Origin: an uncultured Verrucomicrobiales bacterium
GTDB taxonomy: Bacteria > Verrucomicrobiota > Verrucomicrobiia > Verrucomicrobiales > Akkermansiaceae
Length of the DNA: 64,000 nt
Direction: 5' to 3'
NCBI GenBank assembly: GCA_937928545.1
Contig: CALGJQ010000027.1
Coordinates: 29,261 to 93,260 of the forward strand
The position numbers and the translations under genes were made by a program. A model generated the notes under the pieces. The model did no database searches, was not told the DNA's origin, and worked only from the letters and a program-made list of their open reading frames with translations. Shown one piece after another: positions 18,708 through 27,053 of the stretch. Each line of letters begins with the position of its first letter. The stretch's first letter is position 1.

Positions 18708-19826
18708 ATGAAAATGCTCCCCCATTCCGTTAAGATCATTTGCTGCTTCTTTTCTCTCGCTCTCCCCAGCTACGCCCAGCTTTCCAAAGTCCCTTCTTGG
18801 ACCCCTCTCCCCACTAGCTCAACGGCCACCACTCTCCGCTCCGGCGGAGCCAGTTACATCCGCTCTCTCCAATACGTCACCCCCACTCCCTCCACCACCG
18901 CAGCTCAACTCAGCGCGATCAACCCGCACCTCCCAAAGATTCTTCCGGACTTCAATCTCCTCCTCGAAACCGCCCAGCTCTCCTCTCGCTTCCAACAACT
19001 CTACGACACCAAGCACAAGACCAACCGCTCCGGCAGCCTCCTCACCTCGCATAACTACTTCGATTGCGAAACCACCCTCCTCCTCACCCACCCCACCACC
19101 CAGCAAAAAGTCTTCCTCCTCCAGTCCGACATGGACGTCGTCACCGATGGCTCCGACCCCGGCCGCTCTCCCCTCATCTCAAACTACGACTTAGCTCGTA
19201 CTTCCGACTGGTTCCTCCCCGAAACCTCCTACTCTTGGGTCAACACCAGCCCTGAACCCAACCCCTTCCTCAACTACTACCCCGAAACCCTGACCAAGCT
19301 CCAAAAGCTCCGCACCCAACTCGAAGCTGAAGCAAAAAAAGACCCCGGCGTGGTCTGGCGCGAAATGATCCGTGCCTGCGATTCCCAAATTTACCGAGTC
19401 AAAGAACGCGGCCTTCATTCCTACACCAAAACCAACCTCAAAAAGCGCCGCTTCCTCCTCGCGACCGAAGACCCCTTCGTCGTCCTCCCCGTCCCCTGGG
19501 TCAAATCCACCGCCCCCTTCTCCCCTCGCATGGGTGACTACGCCGCCGTCATCTATAAAGATAAAATCTACCCCGCCATCCTCGGCGACGCCGGCCCCTC
19601 CTCCAAAACCGGAGAAGCCTCCCTCCGCCTCGCCCGCGCCCTCAACCCAAAGGCCAACGGCAAAACCCGCGCCGTCTCCGACCTCACCGTCACCTACCTC
19701 TTCTTCCCAAAATCCGCCGGCCCCCGCAAAGCCCCCAACCTCCCCGAGTGGCATACCAAAGTCAGCAGCCTCTTAAAAAACATCGGTGGCCTCGGCGAGG
19801 GCTACACCCTCCACACCTGGGATTGA
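18708..19826 (+). CDS. Secreted GH75-like chitosanase
   Basis: About 372 residues starting MKMLPHSVKIICCFFSLALP, a signal peptide cleaved near SYA/QLSK. An alternative ATG at 18714 has better spacing from GAGGTG. The core blocks YFDCETTLLLTHP, LLQSDMDVVTDGSDPG, DYAAVIYKDKIYPAILGDAG and SSKTGEASLRLARALNP resemble glycoside hydrolase family 75, the fungal-type chitosanases; the Asp in QSDMD would fit the catalytic position. Likely hydrolyses chitosan or a related amino-sugar polymer outside the cell. The family call is by motif memory only. Confidence 0.65.
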   Translation: MKMLPHSVKIICCFFSLALPSYAQLSKVPSWTPLPTSSTATTLRSGGASYIRSLQYVTPTPSTTAAQLSAINPHLPKILPDFNLLLETAQLSSRFQQLYDTKHKTNRSGSLLTSHNYFDCETTLLLTHPTTQQKVFLLQSDMDVVTDGSDPGRSPLISNYDLARTSDWFLPETSYSWVNTSPEPNPFLNYYPETLTKLQKLRTQLEAEAKKDPGVVWREMIRACDSQIYRVKERGLHSYTKTNLKKRRFLLATEDPFVVLPVPWVKSTAPFSPRMGDYAAVIYKDKIYPAILGDAGPSSKTGEASLRLARALNPKANGKTRAVSDLTVTYLFFPKSAGPRKAPNLPEWHTKVSSLLKNIGGLGEGYTLHTWD

Positions 19827-19857
19827 TCCCCCCTTCAATTCAGCCTACCGTAAAAAA

Positions 19858-20163
19858 GTGATTCACCAAATCTCCACCTCAGACTTCTCATCCCACCTCT
19901 TTTGGGATGTCGATGTCTCTTCGGTGGACCTTGAGAAAAACCGCGCTTGGCTAGTTCGGCGCGTTCTAGAAAAAGGCCTCCTCAAAGACTGGCTTCTTTT
20001 AAAAAAGTGCTACTCCAAAAACGAACTGAGAGAAGCCGTCACCTCCCTCCGCTCGCTCGAAAAAAAGGCCACCAGCTTTGCCTGCGCCACCCTCGATTTG
20101 GATCGAACTCAACTGAGATGCTACACGAACAAACAGTCCCAAGCCACACCCTGGAACTCCTAA
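19858..20163 (+). CDS. DUF6922-like antitoxin partner of an AbiEii-type toxin
   Basis: 101 residues from GTG at 19858 (VIHQISTSDFSSHLFWDVD). The segment SSHLFWDVDVSSVDLEKNRAWLVRRVLEKGLLKDW matches small proteins that precede AbiEii-type nucleotidyltransferases. It overlaps the next gene by 46 nt, a sign of coupled expression. An upstream ATG at 19786 would overlap the chitosanase gene and add non-homologous residues, so GTG is preferred. Probably the antitoxin of a two-gene module. Confidence 0.65.
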   Translation: MIHQISTSDFSSHLFWDVDVSSVDLEKNRAWLVRRVLEKGLLKDWLLLKKCYSKNELREAVTSLRSLEKKATSFACATLDLDRTQLRCYTNKQSQATPWNS

Positions 20164-20726
20164 AACTCGCTTCGCCTCGCCTCAATGAACTCGGTTTCTA
20201 TCTGGCTGGCGGCACCGCCTTAGCCCTGAGACTGGGACATCGAATCTCCGTCGATCTGGATTTTTTCAAGAGCGCTCAGTTCTCCCCTCCTGAATTAATC
20301 GATGAACTAGAAACCCTCACAGGATCTCCCTCAAAAATCATTCACCAATCCAAAGGCTCAATCGCAATCACACATCAGAACAGCAAACTCGAGTTCCTCA
20401 GATACGACACCCAACTTCTCGAACCAGTCGAACAAATCGATGGCATCTCACTCTCTTCGCTTCCCGACAACGTCGCGATGAAGCTCTCGGCCTTAGTTGG
20501 CCGAGGTTCAAAAAAAGACTTCGTCGATGTTGCCGCCCTCCTCGAAAGCATCGACCTCTCCCTGATGCTCGATTGGTATCAAAGAAAATACCCTGCCTCA
20601 GACCCCTTCATCGTCATGAAAAGCCTCACCTGGTTCGACGATGCCGAAGCTGAACCAGATCCAGTTTTCTTGAAGTCACAGAACTGGGAAGAGATTAAGG
20701 AAGTCATTCTCAAAGCCGCCAAATAG
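20118..20726 (+). CDS. Nucleotidyltransferase, AbiEii/AbiGii toxin family
   Basis: 202 residues from ATG at 20118. GFYLAGGTALALRLGHRISVDLDFF contains the GG(T/S)...DxDFF active site of the minimal nucleotidyltransferase fold, and LPDNVAMKLSALVGRGSKKDFVD is the conserved AbiEii block. AbiE-type enzymes act as toxins in abortive infection by adding nucleotides to RNA. Ends 16 bp before the orphan pnp tail. Confidence 0.85.
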   Translation: MLHEQTVPSHTLELLKLASPRLNELGFYLAGGTALALRLGHRISVDLDFFKSAQFSPPELIDELETLTGSPSKIIHQSKGSIAITHQNSKLEFLRYDTQLLEPVEQIDGISLSSLPDNVAMKLSALVGRGSKKDFVDVAALLESIDLSLMLDWYQRKYPASDPFIVMKSLTWFDDAEAEPDPVFLKSQNWEEIKEVILKAAK

Positions 20727-20741
20727 AAGGCTGCCGTGCGT

Positions 20742-21004
20742 GCTTCGAAAGCAGGAGCTTTCGACTACGGCACAAAAAAAGCACCTCCAACTCGTGAGAG
20801 CCGAAGACGCTTAGTGATATTTTCGAGTCAGTTGACTTAGCCGAAGGTCACGACTTCTTCCTCGGAAGGAGGAACATCGTCGTCACTGGAAGGTGCGTCC
20901 GCAGCAGGTGCTCCGCCCCCGTTTCCTTCACGGAGAGCAGCTTTACGGGACATCTTCACGCGGCCATTGTTGTCGATTCCGACGCACTTTGCTGAGATGA
21001 TGTC
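20742..21004 (-). pseudogene. Orphan 3' tail of pnp with decayed terminator (distal copy)
   Basis: On the minus strand this encodes DIISAKCVGIDNNGRVKMSR through to DDDVPPSEEEVVTFG and a stop (20837-20839), the last 55 or so residues of PNPase, followed by a degraded copy of the pnp terminator region. Compared with the true tail at 22659-22931 most differences are synonymous; I see amino-acid changes only at DK to NN and G to S. No PNPase body precedes it. The region 20727-21060 contains no other gene. Confidence 0.9.
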
Positions 21005-21025
21005 GCTCTCCTACAATCAACCAAC

Positions 21026-21060
21026 TTGACAAGAACACACGGGCCATGCATGGTCCGTGT
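21026..21060 (+). promoter_or_regulatory. VapBC promoter with palindromic operator
   Basis: A consensus -35 TTGACA lies at 21026-21031. A 24-bp palindrome with one mismatched pair spans 21037-21060 (left arm ACACGGGCCATG), directly abutting the antitoxin ATG at 21061 and covering the expected -10 and start site. This fits autorepression by a VapB dimer. The -10 box itself is weak. Confidence 0.6.
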
Positions 21061-21342
21061 ATGCCCACTAAAACCATCTCCATCGAACTCGATGCCTACG
21101 AGAAGCTGGCTGCGGCAAAAAAAGGCCCGCGCGATTCCTTTTCGAAGGTGATTCGGCGCACCCACTTTGAGAATCCTGCTCCAACCGGAGCCGATTTATT
21201 GGAAAATGTGGACAAGCTTTTTGCCCACCTCCCCGATGACGGGGTTTCTCTCGCAGATGCTTTGGCCGAACTTCCGGAAGATCCCCCCATCGTCACTAGC
21301 CCATGGGATGAGGTCGAACTGGAGGCAGGAGAAAAACGATGA
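21061..21342 (+). CDS. VapB-like antitoxin
   Basis: 93 residues starting MPTKTISIELDAYEKLAAAK, the N-terminal strand-helix of VapB-like antitoxins that recognise DNA as dimers. The acidic C-terminus (VSLADALAELPEDPP) probably neutralises the toxin. ATG at 21061 is preferred over the in-frame ATG at 21046, which lies inside the operator palindrome. It overlaps the toxin gene by 4 nt (ATGA). Confidence 0.88.
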   Translation: MPTKTISIELDAYEKLAAAKKGPRDSFSKVIRRTHFENPAPTGADLLENVDKLFAHLPDDGVSLADALAELPEDPPIVTSPWDEVELEAGEKR

Positions 21343-21725
21343 TCCTCGATAGTAATTTCCTGATCCATCTCGAACGAGAGCGCCGTCGCAAAGAGGAAGG
21401 GCCCGCGAGCCAATTCCTCCTCTTGAACACAGATTCCCCTTTAGCAATCACATCAACCATCGCCGGAGAAATCGCCTGCGGAAATAGCATGAGAGACCGT
21501 ATTTCTTGGGAAAAATACATTCGCTTTTTCACCTGCCTAGAAATCACCCCTGAGGTGAGCTGGCATTATGGTGAGATCTTCCTCCATCTCAAAGAAAGCG
21601 GTAAAATAATCGGCCAAAATGACCTTTGGATCGCTGCCACGGCATTGGCTCACAAGCGCCCTATTGTGACTCGAAACACTTCGGAGTTCACCCGCGTGCC
21701 GGGTTTAGAAGTGCGGGAGTTTTGA
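21339..21725 (+). CDS. VapC-type PIN-domain toxin
   Basis: 128-residue PIN ribonuclease: D4 (MILDSNFLIHLE), E44 (IAGEIACG), D95 (IGQNDLWIAATAL) and TRNTSEF (111-117), where the usual last Asp position reads Glu. It overlaps the antitoxin by 4 nt. It lies inside the island bounded by two pnp tails and converges with the nucleotidyltransferase 2 bp away. Confidence 0.92.
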   Translation: MILDSNFLIHLERERRRKEEGPASQFLLLNTDSPLAITSTIAGEIACGNSMRDRISWEKYIRFFTCLEITPEVSWHYGEIFLHLKESGKIIGQNDLWIAATALAHKRPIVTRNTSEFTRVPGLEVREF

Positions 21726-21727
21726 GA

Positions 21728-22411
21728 CTAATCAGATCCACGTTCCTCCAATAATTCCTTCGCGAAAGGATCTTCATCGGCAGCAAGATGTTTAACCTCA
21801 CGCCAGATGACTTCCCGGACTTCTGGGAGAGGATTTGCCAAGCCATCTTCGAGGACTGAATGATCGAAGAACTCGTCCATCAGTGACAAGGCTTCCTCTG
21901 CGGACCCAGCATTCGCTAACTTCCCCCCTTGCTGCTCACGCGCCAAACCAAGCAGAAAGCTCGCATCAGTAAAATCACGCTTCCGATTGGTTTCCTCTTT
22001 GGTGCAAAGGAGATCAAGAAGTGTTGGAAGTTTCGTACCATCAGACATTGCGCTCGAATCAGCCCACACCCGGTCAAACTCATCAACTCGTAAGCCATTG
22101 GGACGAAAAAATAAGTCCAAAGGCATGTCCAAACCTTCAACTCTTACCATCCCAACCGCCTCCACGTTTTCCACGACCTCCGAAGGCTCCAGCTCTTTCC
22201 ATCCGGGAAGTGTTACAATTTTCTCGTCCTTGGTGATTACGTTTTTAATCGAAGAAAGCCAACTCTGGGCGCCTTTTGTGGGATCGAGCCAGACATCTAC
22301 ATCCTTCGTTGGTCTCGATAAACCGTGTGCAATCACCGCAAGGCCACCAATCATCACCACTCGTTCTTGAGAAGCGAGTCGAGTGACCACGTCTTCAACT
22401 TTTCTTGGCAT
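21728..22411 (-). CDS. Minimal nucleotidyltransferase (DUF6036/AbiEii-like)
   Basis: 227 residues. VVMIGGLAVIAHGLSRPTKDVDVWLD (about 18-43) holds the GG...DxD catalytic pattern of stand-alone nucleotidyltransferases often found in toxin-antitoxin-like pairs. The rest is helical and acidic, with TLLDLLCTKEETNRKRDFTD, a usual block of this group. The upstream 75-residue gene overlaps it by 17 nt, so they are a two-gene module. Probable toxin; the RNA target is unknown. Confidence 0.75.
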   Translation of the reverse strand: MPRKVEDVVTRLASQERVVMIGGLAVIAHGLSRPTKDVDVWLDPTKGAQSWLSSIKNVITKDEKIVTLPGWKELEPSEVVENVEAVGMVRVEGLDMPLDLFFRPNGLRVDEFDRVWADSSAMSDGTKLPTLLDLLCTKEETNRKRDFTDASFLLGLAREQQGGKLANAGSAEEALSLMDEFFDHSVLEDGLANPLPEVREVIWREVKHLAADEDPFAKELLEERGSD

Positions 22412-22622
22412 AACGCTCAGAAAGCTTGGTCACCTCTTCATTGATCCAAAGACAGTCGGCGACACTGTTTGGCTTTTTCATCCATGGCTCACTATTATCA
22501 GTAATCTGAGACTTCGGGATGGGATGGCCGAGCTTTGCTTCCCGCTTCTTGCGGAGACGACGCATCGTGAGAACGTCCGCGTATTCACGCATGACAAACT
22601 CTCGAGGCGTCCGGTATTTCAT
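22395..22622 (-). CDS. Small basic partner of the nucleotidyltransferase
   Basis: 75 residues, strongly basic: MKYRTPREFVMREYADVLTM, RRLRKKREAKLGH, a Trp/Lys centre and a helical end (WINEEVTKLSERYAKK). No Cys or signal peptide. It overlaps the nucleotidyltransferase by 17 nt, a coupling typical of antitoxin-toxin pairs. The antitoxin role is inferred from position and size only. Confidence 0.6.
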   Translation of the reverse strand: MKYRTPREFVMREYADVLTMRRLRKKREAKLGHPIPKSQITDNSEPWMKKPNSVADCLWINEEVTKLSERYAKKS

Positions 22623-22658
22623 ACGGAGAACTTACCAGTTGGGTTCCCCAGACGCAAG

Positions 22659-22931
22659 GCTCCGAAAGCAGGAGCTATCGGCTACGGTCGCCCACAAAAA
22701 AAAGCGCGTCCGACTCGTGAGAGCCGAACGCGCTTGGTGATTTTTTTCGAGTCCGTAAGACTTAGCCGAAGGTCACGACTTCTTCCTCGGAAGGAGGAAC
22801 ATCGTCGTCACCGGAGGGTGCGTCAGCAGCAGGTGCTCCACCGCCGTTTCCTTCACGGAGAGCAGCTTTGCGGGACATCTTCACGCGGCCTTTGTCGTCG
22901 ATCCCGACGCACTTGGCTGAGATGATGTCGC
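22659..22931 (-). repeat. Gene-tail repeat, proximal copy (3' end of pnp and terminator)
   Basis: The true pnp tail, stop codon (22762) and downstream terminator, of which 20742-21004 is a diverged copy. The two copies bound a 1.65-kb island with VapBC and the nucleotidyltransferase pair. Similarity begins at about CCGAAAGCAGGAGCT and stops just inside the S1 domain coding sequence. Confidence 0.9.
22695..22735 (-). terminator. Rho-independent terminator of pnp
   Basis: On the minus strand AAGCGCGT (22735-22728) pairs with ACGCGCTT (22709-22702), with an inner stem CGGCTC/GAGTCG, and runs into a U-tract. In the orphan copy the outer stem is broken, suggesting it no longer needs to work. Confidence 0.85.
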
Positions 22932-24951
22932 CCTTCTTACAGACGTCTTCCACTTTGTCTACGCGACCTTCTTCAAGCTCGGAGATGTGAACGAGTCCGT
23001 CCTTACCTGGAAGCACTTCCATGAAGGCTCCGAAGGTGGTGACGTTCATGACTTTACCAGTGTAGGTCTTTCCGATCTCCACTTCCGCGAACATCATGTC
23101 GATCATGTTCTTGGCAGCTTCGAGGCCTTCCTGCTTAGAGGCGTAGATGTGAACGGTGCCATCGTCTTCGATGTTCAGTTCAGCACCAGACTCAGCCTGG
23201 ATGGCTTTGATGTTCTTTCCGCCAGGTCCGATGAGCTCGCCGATGCGATCTTGTGGAATGGTGACGGTCTCGATACGAGGGGCGTGTGGTGAAAGCTCAC
23301 CAGGTCCGGTGATGGACTCAGCCATCTTGTCGAGGACCTTGCCACGACCTTCAATTGCGAGGTCGATGCCTTCCTCCAAGATGGAGAGAGGGATGCCGGG
23401 GAGCTTAAGGTCAAGCTGGTAACCGGTGACACCTTCGCTGGTTCCACAGAGTTTGAAGTCCATGTCGCCGTAGAAATCCTCAGAACCGATGATGTCGAGA
23501 ATGACAACGTGCTTGGTCATGTTTCCATCAGCATCCTGCTCAGTGACGAGACCGGATGAGATACCCGCAACAGGGCGGATCATAGGGACACCAGCATCAA
23601 GAAGAGCCATCGTGCCTGCGCAAACAGTCGCCATGGAAGTCGAGCCGTTGGACTCCATCACCTCGGACGAGATACGCATGGAGTAAGGGAAGTCATCCGT
23701 GGAAGGAAGCATCGGAGCGATCGAACGCTCAGCAAGTGCTCCGTGTCCGATCTCACGACGATTCATGCCGCCAAAGCGACCGGTCTCACCCACCGAGAAC
23801 GGAGGGAAGTTGTAGTGAAGGAAGAAGTTCTTGGAATCTTCACCACCTGCGTAGTTGTCGACGTAGAGCTTCTCGTCAGCAGGCGCGAGCGTGCAAATTC
23901 CGAGTGCTTGAGTCTCACCACGCGAGAAGATCGCGGAACCATGAACACGTGGAAGAGTGCCGATTTCTCCGTAAAGAGTACGGAGGTCGCGAAGGCCACG
24001 ACCATCAGCACGCACTCCTTTTTCCATGATGGAAAGACGGAAGGCTTTCTTCTGAATGTATTCGAAGACCTGCTCGATTTCGAACTCAGTGGTCTCAGGG
24101 AATTTCTCCTTAATGGCCGCTTCCACTTCGTCGCGAAGTGCGCCGACTTTCTTGCCGCGCTCGACTTTCGAAGCAGCGTAGATCGCGTCCTCGATTCGGT
24201 CACCGGCGACGGCGTATCCGATTTCAAGGAGGTCCTCTTTAGCCACGGTGACAACGTAGTCACGCTTAGGCTTACCAGCGAGTTTCACGAGCTCTTCCTG
24301 AGCTTCGACAAGCTTAGCAACTGCTGCTTGGGCGAAGTGGAGAGACTTTTTGAACTCAGCGTCAGGAATTTCGTCGGCAGCGCCTTCGATCATGATGACG
24401 TCGGTCTTGTTACCCACGTAGATGAGGTCGAGGTCAGAGTCTTCACGCTGCTCGAAGGTTGGGTTGATGAGGAACTCACCGTTCACACGACCAACACGCA
24501 CCGCACCGATAGGACCGGCGAAGGGAATGTCAGAAATCGCAAGAGCGGCAGAAGCACCGTTCATCGCGAGGATGTCGGCGTCATTCACTTGGTCAGCACT
24601 CAGAAGGAGAGCGATGATCTGGGTGTCATAAAGGTAACCCTTTGGGAAAAGCGGACGCAGGGGGCGATCCGTCATGCGGCAGGTGAGAATCTCTTTCTCG
24701 GTAGGACGGCCTTCACGCTTGAAGTATCCTCCGGGGAAAGTTCCAGCGGCAGATGCGCGCTCCTTGTATTCGACCGAGAGGGGGAACCAAGTCTGGCCCT
24801 CACGGATTTTCGTTTGTGAAACAGCGGATACCATTACGATGGTTTCTCCCATCTGAACGGTGACTGCTCCGTCGGCCAACTTGGCCAATTTTCCGGTCTC
24901 GATGACCATTGGTGCCGGCCCAACATTGGCCGTAACATTTTGTATACTCAT
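22762..24951 (-). CDS. pnp: Polyribonucleotide nucleotidyltransferase (PNPase)
   Basis: 729 residues in the standard order: RNase PH domain 1 (about 1-220), a helical linker, RNase PH domain 2 (about 310-540), KH domain (IPQDRIGELIGPGGKNI, about 560-620) and S1 domain (IGKTYTGKVMNVTTFGAFME, about 622-690), ending in an Ala/Asp-rich tail. It degrades RNA 3' to 5' using phosphate. It follows rpsO, the widely conserved order. Its 3' end is duplicated about 1.9 kb downstream. Confidence 0.97.
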   Translation of the reverse strand: MSIQNVTANVGPAPMVIETGKLAKLADGAVTVQMGETIVMVSAVSQTKIREGQTWFPLSVEYKERASAAGTFPGGYFKREGRPTEKEILTCRMTDRPLRPLFPKGYLYDTQIIALLLSADQVNDADILAMNGASAALAISDIPFAGPIGAVRVGRVNGEFLINPTFEQREDSDLDLIYVGNKTDVIMIEGAADEIPDAEFKKSLHFAQAAVAKLVEAQEELVKLAGKPKRDYVVTVAKEDLLEIGYAVAGDRIEDAIYAASKVERGKKVGALRDEVEAAIKEKFPETTEFEIEQVFEYIQKKAFRLSIMEKGVRADGRGLRDLRTLYGEIGTLPRVHGSAIFSRGETQALGICTLAPADEKLYVDNYAGGEDSKNFFLHYNFPPFSVGETGRFGGMNRREIGHGALAERSIAPMLPSTDDFPYSMRISSEVMESNGSTSMATVCAGTMALLDAGVPMIRPVAGISSGLVTEQDADGNMTKHVVILDIIGSEDFYGDMDFKLCGTSEGVTGYQLDLKLPGIPLSILEEGIDLAIEGRGKVLDKMAESITGPGELSPHAPRIETVTIPQDRIGELIGPGGKNIKAIQAESGAELNIEDDGTVHIYASKQEGLEAAKNMIDMMFAEVEIGKTYTGKVMNVTTFGAFMEVLPGKDGLVHISELEEGRVDKVEDVCKKGDIISAKCVGIDDKGRVKMSRKAALREGNGGGAPAADAPSGDDDVPPSEEEVVTFG

Positions 24952-25054
24952 TTTCTTTGTTTTGTGAAATCGCAGCGGGACCCTCCCGGACGATCAATTT
25001 TTTTAATGGCAAAGTGCCCCCGTTCTTAAATTGGGTGGGAACCTTCACCGGAGT

Positions 25055-25080
25055 GAGAGCCATCAATTGCGAGGGCTCTC
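25055..25080 (-). ncRNA. Hairpin in the pnp leader
   Basis: GAGAGCC (25055-25061) and GGCTCTC (25074-25080) form a 7-bp stem between the rpsO terminator and pnp. In Escherichia coli the pnp leader carries a hairpin cut by RNase III and used for autoregulation; the position here is the same, but a shared role is only an inference. Confidence 0.35.
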
Positions 25081-25086
25081 AAAAGC

Positions 25087-25120
25087 AAAAGGGCCACAGT
25101 GGAAATCACCGTGGCCTTTT
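25087..25120 (-). terminator. Rho-independent terminator after rpsO
   Basis: Read on the minus strand, AAAAGGCCAC and GTGGCCCTTTT pair around a short loop to give a strong stem with A and U tracts on either side. It lies 10 bp after rpsO and before pnp, so some transcripts may end here and pnp may have its own promoter. Confidence 0.85.
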
Positions 25121-25130
25121 GCAGATTGGG

Positions 25131-25391
25131 TTACTTACGAAGGTCGAGTGCTTTCAACACTGACTCGTAACGCTCCTCCGACTTACTCTTGAGGTAATCA
25201 AGAAGCTTGCGGCGGCGTGCCACCAGGCGGAGAAGTCCGCGACGGGAGGCAAAATCTTTCTTATGATCCTTCATGTGCTCCGTGAGATGCTTGATCCGCT
25301 GGGTCATGAGGGCAATTTGGAAGTCAGCACTTCCGGTATCACTGTCACTTTGCTTAAAGTCAGCAAGGTTAATTCCGTAATCGTTTGTCAT
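25131..25391 (-). CDS. rpsO: 30S ribosomal protein S15
   Basis: 86 residues starting MTNDYGINLADFKQS at ATG 25391. The S15 signature is clear: DTGSADFQIALMTQRIKHLTEHMKDHKKDFASRRGLLRLVARRRKLLDYL (about 15-65). It binds 16S rRNA and organises the platform of the small subunit. The frame is open further upstream, but family length (about 88) fixes this start. Followed by a terminator and pnp. Confidence 0.97.
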   Translation of the reverse strand: MTNDYGINLADFKQSDSDTGSADFQIALMTQRIKHLTEHMKDHKKDFASRRGLLRLVARRRKLLDYLKSKSEERYESVLKALDLRK

Positions 25392-25549
25392 TCTATTGGG
25401 TAATCGGGATGGGCCGAGCCACTTCATTGCAGCCAAGCCGTCCTTCGACGCGCGGGGAATAGGCGACAATTGGGAATAACTCAACCTTTTTCGGCGAGAA
25501 ATTCACGGCGCTGACTTGATTGAGCAAGGATTTCCACTACTCTCAAGAC

Positions 25550-26131
25550 ATGGCTTTAAAAGCGGCAGATGAAATCATCTCGATCGAGGAATACCTCGAA
25601 GGTGAACTCGTGTCCGAAATCAAGCACGAGTATCTCGGCGGCACCGTCCACGCGATGTCTGGCGGAAGACTTCGCCACAACAAAGCATCATTTAATGCGG
25701 CACATCATCTCGAAAATTCCCTCAACGGCAAACCCTGCAATGTCTTCAACAGCGAAAACAAGATCCGCGTCGTCCTGCCAACCGACACTCGCTTTTACTA
25801 CCCCGATGCCATGGTCGCTTGCGGCCCCACGGACGACGAAGCCCTTTTCTTCGATGACCCAGTCGTCATTATTGAGGTCCTCAGCCCGTCCACCTTCCGC
25901 AACGACATCGGAGAAAAACGTGACGCTTACCTCACGATTCCCTCCCTCAAGGTCTACCTCGTCATCGACCCCGCAAAGCCTCTCGTCAAAGCAGACCGCC
26001 GCAAGGATCGCGGGGGATTCGCAAACGAAGTTTACCAAGATCTCGCTGATGTGATTCCACTCCCCGAAATCGAAAGCGAGCTCGCCCTCGCCGATATTTA
26101 CGCTGGAATTTCACTTCCAGAAGGAGAGTAA
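25550..26131 (+). CDS. Uma2 family protein (PD-(D/E)XK fold)
   Basis: 193 residues from ATG at 25550 (MALKAADEIISIEEYLEGE); an upstream TTG at 25520 is possible. Conserved Uma2 pieces: KHEYLGGTVHAMSGG, YYPDAMVACGP and VVIIEVLSPSTFRNDIGEKRDAYL, giving the D...ExL...K arrangement of the restriction-endonuclease-like fold. The family is abundant in Cyanobacteria and Verrucomicrobiota. The function is not established; nuclease activity is inferred from fold only. Single gene, convergent with PPK2 (gap 9 bp). Confidence 0.87.
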   Translation: MALKAADEIISIEEYLEGELVSEIKHEYLGGTVHAMSGGRLRHNKASFNAAHHLENSLNGKPCNVFNSENKIRVVLPTDTRFYYPDAMVACGPTDDEALFFDDPVVIIEVLSPSTFRNDIGEKRDAYLTIPSLKVYLVIDPAKPLVKADRRKDRGGFANEVYQDLADVIPLPEIESELALADIYAGISLPEGE

Positions 26132-26140
26132 GAGTTGGCC

Positions 26141-26962
26141 CTACTCCACCACGATCTTGCTCGGGTCCCAGTTCACCTTGGGATACTCCAGCCCCATCTG
26201 ATCCATCGCGTGCGTCACAATCTGGCTCACCGCCATATCGCGATACCACTTATGATCTGCCGGAACGATAAACCACGGCGCATCCTCCGTGCTCGTTCTC
26301 CCGATGACATCCTCATAAGCCACTTCAAAGTCCTCCCAACGCGCCCGATCCGCCAAATCCTCAGGGAAAAACTTCCAATGCTTCTCCGGCCGATCCAGCC
26401 GCGACTGCAATCTCCGCTTCTGCTCATCCTTCGAAATATGAAGGAAGATTTTCAAAATCGTCGTCCCCTCATCCACCAACATCTGCTCAAAGTTCATGAT
26501 GTGCTGGTAGCGTTTCTCCCACACCTCCTGCGGAGCCAAATTCTTCACCCGCACCGCCACGATGTCCTCGTAGTGACTCCGGTTAAAGACCGCGATCTCC
26601 CCCTTCGCCGGCACCACCTGATGGACTCGCCACAGAAAATCATGCGCCAACTCCCGCGCAGAAGGCGCTTTAAAAGGCGTCACCCTCACCCCCTGCGGAT
26701 CCACTCGTGAAAACAACTTCCGCACACAACCATCCTTCCCGCCCGTATCCATCGCCTGCATCACAATGAGAAGCTTCTTCTCCCCCTGCGCATAAAGCAC
26801 CCGCTGCTGCGCGGCCAACTTCCCCCTCAAATCCGCAAAGATCGGCCTCGCCTCCTCCTCCGGCTTCCCCAAAATCCCCAAAGTCTTCGTCGTCAACTCT
26901 CCCAATCGGACCTCCGTCCCCGGCTTCACCAAACAACGCCTCGTAAAATCAGCTCCAAGCAT
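26141..26962 (-). CDS. ppk2: Polyphosphate kinase 2 family protein
   Basis: 273 residues. A Walker-A-like MQAMDTGGKDGCVRKLF (about 68-84), then VFNRSHYEDIVAVRV, the conserved NRSHYEDV lid block, and RLQSRLDRPEKHWKF. PPK2 enzymes move phosphate between polyphosphate and nucleoside mono- or diphosphates. Single-domain length fits class I or III; this cannot be decided here. Confidence 0.9.
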   Translation of the reverse strand: MLGADFTRRCLVKPGTEVRLGELTTKTLGILGKPEEEARPIFADLRGKLAAQQRVLYAQGEKKLLIVMQAMDTGGKDGCVRKLFSRVDPQGVRVTPFKAPSARELAHDFLWRVHQVVPAKGEIAVFNRSHYEDIVAVRVKNLAPQEVWEKRYQHIMNFEQMLVDEGTTILKIFLHISKDEQKRRLQSRLDRPEKHWKFFPEDLADRARWEDFEVAYEDVIGRTSTEDAPWFIVPADHKWYRDMAVSQIVTHAMDQMGLEYPKVNWDPSKIVVE

Positions 26963-27053
26963 TCTTAAATGAACCTACCTTCCCCCCCTCCTTGCAAGGA
27001 AAAGGTCATAATTTCCTGCTGATCTCCGCGGGGCAAGTCGGACGGGAGAGGAT

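Noticed and set aside
21005..22658. Interpreting the VapBC and nucleotidyltransferase modules as integron cassettes
   Set aside because: No attC-like folded sites were seen between the modules; boundaries coincide with pnp tails instead.
23743..24819. 358-codon open frame opposite pnp
   Set aside because: Antisense shadow of a highly conserved gene; no domain and no independent signals.
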